Assembly (NCBI GenBank): GCA_021464415.1
Contig: CM038471.1
Location: 36,925,234 to 36,989,233, forward strand
DNA: 64,000 nt
Source of the DNA: Lonicera japonica
Lineage: Eukaryota; Streptophyta; Magnoliopsida; Dipsacales; Caprifoliaceae
Reading direction: 5' to 3'
Shown piece by piece: positions 55,101 through 64,000 of the stretch (the first letter of the stretch is position 1; each line of letters opens with the position of its first letter). A model generated the notes under the pieces. It was not told where the DNA came from. It did not search any database and saw only the letters and a program-made list of their open reading frames with translations. A program made the position numbers and the translations under genes.

Positions 55101-57503
55101 ATCCAAAGAAAACAAATGCACACATTCCTCGGGATCATTGGGAGTGGTTAGCAAATCCTCCAATGATTCCGATTCATAAGTGAAAGAAAAATGGTCTTGT
55201 ATTAATGACTCTATCATGTTGACATGTTCAATTTCATCATCAAAATCTTCTTGTTTGTTACTTATTGAAAACACGTTGAGCTCAAGAGTCATATTTCCAA
55301 AGGCCAATTTTACAATCCCATTCTTGCAATTGATGATAGCATTTGATGTTGCAAGAAAGGGTCTCCCTAAAATTACGGGAATCTCATTTCCGGGATTGGA
55401 TACCGGTTGCATGTCAAGAACTATGAAATCCACGGGAAAATAGAATTTATCAATTTGAACTAGCACGTCTTCTATAATTCCCCTTGGAATCTTGACCGAT
55501 CGATCCGCCAATTGGATCGTGACTTTCGTGGGTTTCAACTCTCCTAAACCCAATTGTTGGTAGACCGAAAATGGAAGTACATTGACACTAGCTCCCAAAT
55601 CAAGCAAGGCATTCTTTATACGATAATTACCAATCAAACATGAAATTGTTGGGCAACCGGGATCTTTAAATTTTGGAATGCGAGTGCCTTGCATGATCGA
55701 GCTCGCTTGCTCCATCATAAACGCCTTTTTCTTAACATTCAACCTTCTTTTGGTGGTACACAAATCCTTGAGAAATTTAGCATATGAAGGTATTTGCTTG
55801 ACCGCATCAAGCAAAGGAATGTTGATCTTGACTTGCCTAAACACATCAAGAATTTCGGCATTTCGGGTCTCCTTAAAAGGTTGAGATAACCTTTCCGGAA
55901 AAGGGACTTTGACACTATTCTTGATTTTCTCTAAATCCTCTTTTCCAACTTTCTCTTCTTCCCTCATTCTCTCCTCTAAGGTGATCTCCTCAACTTGACT
56001 TGACTCGGCTATGTCCACCGGCTTTTTGGCCTTAGGAACTATAGTTTTGTCAATCTCTTTCCCACTCCTAAGGATGGTGATGGATTTCAACTCCTCAATA
56101 TTTCCACTCGATTCACCCTCATTGATCACTAAAGCTTGGCCTCGGGGATTGGCTAAGGGTTGGGATGGAAATTTTCCTTTTTCTTGGGTGGACAATGCGG
56201 TTGTGAGTTTGGACATTTGGGTTTTCAAATCACTAACCTCTCTATCGGTCTTGTCTATAAATTGCCGCAAAAGAGACTCCAAATTTGAATTTGGGTTTGG
56301 GTTAGTTTGACCAAAAGAGTTGTTTTGGGGTGGAGGTGGTCTTTGTTGGTAGGAATTTGAATTTGCATGAGCATTTTGGTTTCCCCCCCAACTAAAGTTA
56401 GGATGATTTCTCCACCCTTCATTGTACCTTTGAGAAAATGGGTCATTGTGTGGCCTAGAGTATGAGTTCATAGCATTGACTTGTGAGGGACTTTGAAGGA
56501 CCTCTTTGAAGGCCGGAATTGTGTGACACTCCTCCGTGGAATGTCCCACCTTCTCACAAATGACACAAACGGTACTAGTACCTACACTACCTTCTCTCAT
56601 TTTACTAGACTCCATGGCTTCGACCTTCTTTGACAATTGCATAAATTTTAACTCAATGTCATCACCTTTTGACAATTGGTACAAACCCCCTCTCTCGGAA
56701 ACTTTACCCTTAACCTCATCCGTGTAGGTGTTCCAATTTTGGGCACCTTCGGCTATTTCATCAAAGTACAACAAAGCTTCCTCCGGACTTTTGCTCAAAA
56801 AATTTCCATTACACATCGTTTCCACAAACGTGCGCATGGCGGGAGTGAGTGATTCGTAAAAATAGCTCACAATACTCCATGTCTCATGTCCATGATGAGG
56901 GCAAGAATTCAAAAGTTCTTTGTATCTTTCCCAACACTTGTAAAAACTTTCATGTTCTTTAGGAGAAAAATTTGAAATTTGTCTTCTCAAAGCATTAGTT
57001 CGATGAACGGGAAAGAATTTCTTTAAAAATTCGGTTTGTAATTCTTGCCAAGTTCGAATGGAATTGGGACGTAGAGAATTGAGCCATATTTTGCCTTTGT
57101 CCTTTAAAGAGAATGGAAAAAGTTTTAACCTCATTACTTCCTCATTTGTGTTAGCATCTCTAAAAGTAGAGCAAACTTCCTCAAAATCTTTTAAATGCAA
57201 GTAAGGGTTTTCGGAATCCATACCATGAAATGATGGTATATGTTGCAACATGCCCGGTTTGAGATTAAATGTTCCGGCTTGTCCCGCGGGAATGACAATG
57301 CAAGAGTTTGAAGTGCCTCGAGGAGGTTGAAGGTAATCTCGCATTGTGCGGACCGGACGATTGTGATCATTGTTCTCTCCGGCATTTGACTCAATGTCTT
57401 CGTTATCCATCTCGGATGGAGGAGGTGATGGAGAAGGATGCCTTGGTGGTGGTTGGCCTCTTGGTGGACTTATTCGAAGATCAATGTACAAGTTCCCGAG
57501 CAT
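52134..57503 (-). pseudogene. Element A gag-pol polyprotein, Athila-like, one in-frame stop
   Basis: Encodes capsid, protease, reverse transcriptase, RNase H and integrase. In order on the minus strand: gag (IPSFHGMDSENPYLHLKDF, FPFSLKDKGKIWLNSLRP, FLKKFFPVHRTNALRRQISN); zinc knuckle CVICEKVGHSTEEC, C-x2-C-x4-H-x4-C; protease NALLDLGASVNVLP, with DLGAS in place of D(S/T)G as usual in this clade; RT MCIDYRKLNEVTRKDHFPLP and FMDDF; RNase [14 protein letters not shown]; integrase HHCC ([19 protein letters not shown]) and DDE region ([36 protein letters not shown]). There is no chromodomain. One TGA at 54180-54182, just after NWEK in the RT, splits an otherwise continuous frame of about 1790 codons. 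Start at 57503; a later Met in the same frame is possible. Little else has decayed, so insertion was fairly recent. Confidence 0.92.
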
Positions 57504-57644
57504 AAGCCCGGGAAGGTGATCTTAAAGAAAATTGCCACCTATAAAAGAAGAAAATAATAAGCAAGAAAAACTTATTCACAAAGGGAGAAGAAATACTTAC
57601 AAAGCGGATTTTTGTACAAAACCCGTAATCCGTCTTTCGCCGTA

Positions 57645-57662
57645 TCCCCGGCAACGGCGCCA
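57645..57662 (-). other. Primer binding site, tRNA-Asp type (element A)
   Basis: On the minus strand TGGCGCCGTTGCCGGGGA, an exact complement of the tRNA-Asp 3' end, six bases inside the LTR edge. Confidence 0.95.
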
Positions 57663-57668
57663 AAAACT

Positions 57669-59612
57669 TGACGCGCCCGAAATACTTCCGCGCTTAGGAA
57701 CCCAAGTGTAGGTCATCAAGTTATAATACTTGGTAAGTCCAAGTGTCGAACCACAAGGATAGTCGGAAAGACGATGTGGTGATTACGAGTCCAAGGCTTT
57801 GTTCAAGAGAATTTGATTGGTTGATTTTAGTTGTTGATTTTAAAGTCTTGCGATAAAAATTAAAGTGATGTATCAATTGATAAGAAAAGGCTAAGGCATT
57901 ATAGAATTCATTTGCTATGCAATGTTATGTAAAATTAATCTCATTCAAAATTCTCAATGCAATTCCTAAGTGTTGAGTACCTTACACTTTTCTAAGCAAA
58001 AGGGTGTGAAGCAAGAGCAACCCATTCCCATATAAATGCCATATAAAGAAAGGGTGTAAGTAAAACTCAACACAAATGTATCTCTCATTTTTATCTTGTA
58101 ACAAAGGGTGTGAAGCAAGTGCAACCCATTCCCATATAATGTCCAACCAAGATGCAAACTTGAGATACACCAAAAGAAAAGGCATAAAATTAAACTAGGC
58201 ATTGAGAATTCATTGTTAGTTTCCCCTAGGCAATTGACTTGATTATGAAAATGGCCAACTAAAAAGTTTAGCACAATAAATCATAACATTTCATTTGCCT
58301 AAGATTGGGAGGTCTAGGTGGAGATTAAATCATCCGATTTAGACACATTTGATAAATACAAATTGAATCCTTATGGTGATTAGTGTAGTTGATTATGGCA
58401 TAAACTTAAGAGATCCTCCTTGGCAACACTCTAACTAAGAAAATATTGAGTCTCAAAATCACATAAAGTGTAGAAAGCACTCAACATATCATTAAAGCAT
58501 TCAAGGATTGGAATCTCAAATTTATGGTATTTCTATGAATACTCAAAGACTAAACATGCTTGGCAATGTAAAGTATCTCAATCATAGAAGGAATGGACAT
58601 AGGCTAATAAGAAATACACAAGTGCATCATCTTCTCATTAATGCTTGAGATCTATGTATACAAGGAATACAAAGTCAAATCACCTTATGAGGATTATCTT
58701 GCTAGCTTATGAATGGTTGATTGAATGGAGAAGATGAAGGATTCAAGAAGTATTTAACAACACTAACAATGGAATGAGAAACAAACTTACATAATTAATG
58801 CAATGCAAACTTCATCTTCTAGCCTTAGCAATGAAACTACTCCATGATAGTTGTATGAACAAAAACCATTAAAGGGATTTCCATTTCTCTCAAGAGTTTC
58901 TCTCTCTAGATTTCTTACAAGTGATAGATAATGATAAAGTGCAGGAAAATAGCCACTTAAATAACTAATCTAGATCTAGAAATTACATATCCCCAAATGA
59001 GAACAAATAAAATAGTTAAATAAAAAGGCAAAACAATTCCAAAAATGGCTATTCTATCACACTTTCTAAGGGACCCAAGGGTAAACACCTGAGCCTAGAA
59101 CAAAAATAGAAAGTCCAGCCTTTTTTGGTGAGTTTCAATGCATCAAAAGGGGAGAAAAGCTGCTTTTGGGGGCTGTGCAGTGCATTCTGGGAGGTCTCTG
59201 ATCGATCAGAGGATCCTCTGATCGATCAGAGGGGAGATTTGGCTTAAAAAGGTGGGCTCTGATCGATCAGAGCATCCTCTGATCGATCAGAGGGTAAGTT
59301 TTGCACTAAAAGGTGGCCTCTGATCAATCAGAGGCTCCTCTGATTGATCAGAGGACACTTCGGGAGACTTTTTTTTTTCTTCTCTTTTGGCTTCTATCTC
59401 TCTTGAATCCTTCCCAAAGCTTCCCAACTTGCTTCCAAAATCTATGAGCACAATCAAGACACTAGAAAAGGCTACTTTGAGCCATGTTAAAGCAATTCTT
59501 GATATTTTGAGTGTGTGTGCAAAAGTGGGTTAATTTAATTAATCTAGGCTAAAATAAACGCGATAAACACAATCAAAAGAGCGTTAGCGACTACAAAATT
59601 ACGCGTTTATCA
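57669..59612 (-). mobile_element. 5' LTR of element A
   Basis: 1944 bp bounded by TGACGCG (57669) and TTTATCA (59612), so both strands begin TG and end CA. It sits directly upstream of the PBS. The outer edge interrupts the RT coding sequence of element B. It contains a duplicated motif 'gggtgtgaagcaag.gcaacc' with 'cattccca' (58002-58034 and 58105-58139) and, 260-415 bp from its outer edge, the palindrome array. Only this LTR of the element is present. Confidence 0.9.
59199..59350. repeat. Paired palindrome array in element A LTR (3 units of 61 bp)
   Basis: TGATCGATCA lies at 59199, 59219, 59260 and 59280, with decayed forms TGATCAATCA at 59321 and TGATTGATCA at 59341. Spacing is 20, 41, 20, 41, 20. 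All sit in CTC...GAG flanks, giving 16-18-bp palindromes. The position, near the outer edge of the 5' LTR, is the U3 side. Confidence 0.95.
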
Positions 59613-62323
59613 CTAACCACTTCTTGCATGTTAGGATTCAACCGGCGTTGAAATTGCCTTGATGTTTTTGCCCCATCCTCCAAGTGAATTTTTTGTGTAC
59701 AAATCAAAGGGCTTATTCCTTGGAGGTCGGCAAGAGTCCAACCAAAAGCTTTTTTATATTTACCAAGCAAATGAACTAACTTCCTTCTTGGTCATCCGAA
59801 AGTTCGGACGAGATGATGACGGGGTAAGTGTCTGAAGCTCCTAAGAAGGCATACTTCAAGTTGCTAGGCAATAGCTTGAGATCCATTTGTCCTTCAAGCT
59901 TTTTGATGGGAGATTGTGTGTTTTCCTCTTTTTTCGAGAATTCAACCTGTTGATCACACAAGGAAAACACTTGCATACAATCATCGGGTTCATCGGAAGT
60001 GGTTAGATAACCTTTCGTTGATACCGATTCGAAGTTTGCCACAAAGTGGTCTTGGATACATGACTCTATCATGTTCACGTGTTCATTTTCCTCTTCATCA
60101 TCATCATCTTTTTTATTACTCAAAGAGAACACGTTTAGCTCTAGAGTCATGTTTTCAAATGTTAACTTCACGATTCCATTCTTGCAATTTATTATGGCAT
60201 TAGAAGTAGCAAGAAATGGTCGTCCGAGGATAACCGGAATCTCATTGGCGGGATTTGACACGGGTTGCATGTCAAGAATGATAAAATCAACCGGAAAATA
60301 GAACTTGTCGACTTGGACAGGTACATCCTCGACTATCCCTCTCGGGATCTTTACGGATCGGTCCGCCAATTGAATAGTAACCCTCGTGGGTTTCAACTCA
60401 CCCAACCCCAATTGTTGATATACCGAATATGGGAGCACATTCACGCTTGCTCCCAAATCTAACAAAGCATTTTTTATCCTACAATTTCCTATGACACACG
60501 AAATTGTGGGACAACCGGGGTCTTTGAACTTGGGGGCTCTCGTGCCTTGCTCCGCCATAAAGGCCTTTTTCTTGACATTCAACCTTCGTTTAGTAGTACA
60601 TAAGTCCTTAAGGAACTTAGCGTACGAAGGTATTTGCTTGACCGCGTCGAGCAATGGAATGTTGATTTTCACTTGCCTAAAGACATCCAAGATCTCGGTG
60701 TTAGATTTGGATGGTTGGTTCAATCTCTCCGTAAAATGGGACTTTGATCCCATTTTTGATCTTTTCGAGATCCTCCTTTCCTTGTCTCTCTTCTTCTCTT
60801 CACTCACAACTTTTTCAACCTCCGACTCCTCAACATGCGTGGGATCAACTATGTCCGCCACCTTGGGGGTTTTAGGAACAATAGTTTTGTCTACCTCCTT
60901 CCCACTTCTCAAGATTGTGATAGATTTGAGTTCTTCTATCTTGGAGCTAGACTCTCCTCCCTCCACTACTTGAACTTGAACTCTAGGATTAGCTAAAGGT
61001 TGAGAGGGGAATTTTCCCTTCTCTTGGGTAGCTAGGGCGGTGGTGAGTTTAGACATTTGAGTTTTTAACTCACCCACATCACGATCCGTTTTGTCCACAA
61101 ATGATCTCAACAAGATTTTGATTCTGAGGTGGAACAAAATAGTTTTGAGGTTGTTGTTGTTGCCTTTGGTTCTGATGATATTGGTTGTGGTTCTGACTTT
61201 GATTTCCTCCCCAACTGAAATTGGGGTGATTCTTCCATCCCTCATTGTACCTTTGAGAATAGGGATCGTTTTGGTTACGGTTTTGGTTGTACTGGTGTAA
61301 AGCATTGACTTGGGCGGGATCTTTGAGGACTTCCCGAAAAGCGGGAATGGTAGGGCAATCCTCGGTAGTGTGTCCTGAATTTTCACAAATGACACAGAAC
61401 TGACTCGAGGATACTACGTTGACCTCCTTAAACTTACTTGCTTCCATTGCCTCTACTTTCTTAGACAATTGGAATAACCTTGCACCCATGTCATCCTCAT
61501 TGGACACTTGGTACAACCCACCCCTTCCTTGAGTTTTAGCCTTGGGTTCTTCGGAATATGTGTTCCAATTTTGAGCACCTTCCGCTAATTCATCAAAATA
61601 TAATAAAGCCTCATCGGGGTTCTTACTCAAGAATTGACCATTACACATGGTTTCGACAAACGTACGCATTTCAGGGGTGAGAGATTCGTAGAAAAAACTA
61701 ACAAGGCTCCAAGTTTCGTGACCATGGTGAGGGCATGCATTTAAAAGTTCTTTGTATCTTTCCCAACACTTATAAAAGCTTTCATTTTCTTTTGGCGAAA
61801 AATTAGATATCGCCCTTCTTAAAGCGTTGGTCCTATGAACGGGAAAGAATTTTTTTAGAAATTCTGCTTGAAGCTCTTGCCAAGACCGAATTGACTGCGG
61901 TCTTTGGGCATTTAGCCAAATTTTTCCTTTATCTTTTAGGGAGAAAGGAAAGAGTTTTAAACGCATGACATCCTCATTAACATTTGCCTCACGAAATGTG
62001 GAGCAGACTTCTTCAAAGTCTTTCAAGTGCAAGTATGGGTTTTCCGACTCCATACCATGAAACGAAGGGATATGTTGAAGCATACCCGGTTTGAAAGAGA
62101 ACGCTCCGACTTGTCCAGCGGGAAGCACAATGCACGAATTCGAAGTTGCCCGAGGCGGTTGAAGGTAGTCTCTCATGGTCCTAACAGGAGGAACATTGTT
62201 GGCACCTTCCCCTTCATTATCGCTCTCGTGATCCTCGGCTCTACCTTGGTTCGCCATTCTTGGAGATGTGGGAGGGCTAATTCGAATATCCACGAACAAT
62301 CGCCCTTGCATGGGCTTGGACAA
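59613..62323 (-). pseudogene. Element B gag-pro-RT fragment, Athila-like, frameshifted
   Basis: The gag frame (62323 to about 61110) has IPSFHGMESENPYLHLKDF, FPFSLKDKGKIWLNAQRP and zinc knuckle CVICENSGHTTEDC. A one-base shift near 61110 moves the frame to SFVDKTDRDVGELKTQMSKL and protease NALLDLGASVNVLPYSVY, then ILGRPFLATSNAIINC. A second shift near 59782 leads to a frame reading GWTLADLQGISPLICT, then RRLN and QEVV, where the LTR of element A cuts in at 59612. The order and many residues match element A, but the nucleotide sequence is clearly a different subfamily. B is older than A, because it is the host of the insertion. Confidence 0.88.
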
Positions 62324-62453
62324 TGATTCGAATCACTCCTTGGGAACTCTACAAAATAAAACAGAAAATAAGGGAGAAAAATAAATTAATCAAATAGAGA
62401 GAAATACTTACATAATGGTTTTGTACAAAACCCAGAATCCGCCTTTTGCCTTA

Positions 62454-62471
62454 TCCCTGGCAACGGCGCCA
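62454..62471 (-). other. Primer binding site, tRNA-Asp type, one mismatch (element B)
   Basis: On the minus strand TGGCGCCGTTGCCAGGGA, differing from the element A site at one base. It lies six bases inside the LTR edge. Confidence 0.9.
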
Positions 62472-62477
62472 AAAACT

Positions 62478-64000
62478 TGACGCAACCGAAATAGCGCACT
62501 TCGATATAGCCCAAGTGCAGGCACGTCAAGTTATAGTATAGTCTCAGAAGTCCGCGTGTCGAACCACAAGGATAAGTGAAAAGGGATGGAATGGGTTACG
62601 GATTTTTACGGTTTTCTGATTCTTGTAAGTTGAAAAGGTTGTAGAACAACGAAAATGTAAAACAGTTGTGAAAATTAATAAGAAAGCACTAAGGTATGTG
62701 GAGGTTAGTTACGATATAAGAGAGACGGTGATCACTAGCTCATACAAAGATTACAACACTAGGTTTCTCAAGATATGGGGAATGTTGGTGTTTCTCTCAA
62801 TAGCAAAGGGTGCGACGCTAGGCGACTCATTCCCGGGTTGAAACTATATCAAGAGAGAGACAAACAACATTCCACTAAAGACGAGGTTATCATTCCTACT
62901 TCTTAGCTACGGGTGTGAAGCAAGGCAACCCATTCCCAATGAAGCTAATTCGAGATAGATATGACAAACTCATCATTAAAAGATTTGACATAAAGCAAGT
63001 GTAGTAATCTCATGATTTAAAGAATGAAAATTATAAAATGAATCCTAACAATGAAACGGAATAAAGTTTATGGGATAAATTAGTCAACTCATCATTTATC
63101 ACATATGGTAGAAAATAAAGAGTCTAAGTATCACATAAAGTGTAAGAAGCACTCAATATATCAATAAATGAATCAAAGATAAGCTAAACAAATTTAAAAT
63201 CCATCTATGGAGTTTTAAGAACTATTCATAATTTCTATGAAGAGGGAAAAACTCCATGGATGGGGGAAAGGGACTACAAGCTTTTTAGAACCATATAAAT
63301 ATGTAATATGCTCATTAACAACAAAGAACTAAATATACAAGGCATATAAAGTCTTAACTTAATATGAAAATACCTAGAAAGCTTGAAATAATGGAAGATA
63401 TGATGAAGAAGAAGAAGATTCACAAATATTTATCAAACTTTAAATATGGATTGAGCCATTAATCACCAAAAATCATATCACAATCAACCTCCGTAACCTT
63501 AGTAATAGACTACTCCATAATAGATGCAAGAACAAATATCATAGAAGAAGAAATCATTCTTACAAATTAAGCACTTACAATGGAGAAATGAAGAACAATC
63601 AACAATGAGCTCTCCCCTCTCTCTAGAACTCTAAGTGTGTTAAAAACTAGATAATCTCCCTATTTTTTAAGCTAAGAGAAATAATATATATTAAAAGGTT
63701 GAAAAATATCTAACTAAATATCTAAAATAGCTTGAACCACTAAAATAGCCCATTTTGGGTGTGAAATGGCCAAGTTGCCAGGGCCATGATCGATCATGGC
63801 CAACCCATGATCGATCATGGGGTCTTCTGCCTGAATGCCAGTTTGTACCATGATCGATCATGGTTAACCCATGATCGATCATGCTTCTGGGAAATTTCTC
63901 AGATCAGCATTTTGCGAGCTTTTCACTAGCGCTTGATCAATCATTCGAAGGCCATTGCATCCTATGCCTATAAACACATAGAAACACAACAAAAGCACAC
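62478..64000 (-). mobile_element. 5' LTR of element B (cut by window end)
   Basis: Begins TGACGCAACCGAAATA on the plus strand, like the LTR of A, and shares its phrases 'cccaagtg.agg', 'tcaagttata' and 'cgaaccacaaggata'. The duplicated 'gggtgtgaagcaag' motif also occurs (62911-62939, with a diverged copy at 62807-62835). Its outer end is beyond the window. The palindrome array is at 63787-63943. Confidence 0.85.
63787..63943. repeat. Paired palindrome array in element B LTR
   Basis: TGATCGATCA lies at 63787, 63808, 63851 and 63872, with a decayed TGATCAATCA at 63934. Spacing is 21, 43, 21, 62. The first three are in perfect CCA...TGG flanks (16-bp palindromes), and the fourth in CCA...TGC. 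Confidence 0.95.

Noticed and set aside
54180..57505. Plus-strand frames of 63-99 codons opposite the element A polyprotein
   Set aside because: They are antisense shadows of a long, well-supported coding frame.
57966..58274. 102-codon minus-strand frame inside the LTR of element A
   Set aside because: It spans the duplicated LTR motif; the repeated residues (YGNG, LLLHT) come from the DNA repeat.
59199..59350. Palindrome array considered as a CRISPR-like array
   Set aside because: It lies in a plant retrotransposon LTR, the repeats are short palindromes within 61-bp units that are repeated as a whole, and there are no unique spacers.

Overview
The window is AT-rich nuclear DNA from a eudicot plant. 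The evidence is two spliced TIR-NB-ARC-LRR (TNL) resistance genes, a class lost from grasses, together with Ty3/gypsy elements of the Athila-like type primed by tRNA-Asp and many plant MITEs, SINEs and MULEs. I cannot name the species. About one third is a TNL cluster, and nearly all the rest is transposable-element sequence at various stages of decay.

Layout. 1-2161: 5' end of an Athila-like element on the minus strand (leader, PBS, complete LTR). 2162-4658: decayed repeats, a 112-bp higher-order minisatellite and a Ty1/copia RT-RNase H relic. 6702-7538: the only ordinary host gene outside the cluster, encoding a proline-rich protein of unknown function. 8393-10362: a solo LTR with a perfect 5-bp target duplication. 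12684-17990: a degenerate gypsy gag with its leader, a MITE and a 770-bp-arm inverted repeat enclosing a four-copy 62-bp array.

18480-49200 is the TNL cluster, all on the minus strand. TNL1 (25186 to 19948) and TNL2 (47391 to 39392) have the same six-exon structure. I reconstructed the junctions by hand from GT/AG sites and reading phase; they predict 1184 and 1178 residues with no stop or frameshift. The repeated unit also includes an upstream region and a LINE/RNase H relic 3' of each gene. Two further relics of the unit are visible: a promoter piece at 35560-36960, split by a hAT element, and a gene 3' end at 48600-49200, split by a long-hairpin MITE. Later insertions distinguish the copies. 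A Pack-MULE carrying a rearranged LRR receptor kinase fragment lies about 0.5 kb upstream of TNL1. A second MULE, a foldback element and SINE-like units enlarge TNL2 intron 1 from 1.2 to 4.0 kb. Between the two genes lie two arrays of short hairpin-forming repeats.

49544-64000 is a nest of Athila-like elements on the minus strand, beginning with a 100-N assembly gap. Element A (about 50731-59612) is inserted in the RT region of element B (59613 to the window end). A keeps its 5' LTR, PBS and a nearly complete gag-pol with one in-frame stop, but its 3' LTR is missing and its 3' region abuts another pol fragment. The most unusual signal is a series of paired CpG-centred palindromes (core TGATCGATCA) with 20-21 bp spacing in the LTRs of A and B and in the 3' region of A. 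Their flanks differ between elements but stay palindromic.
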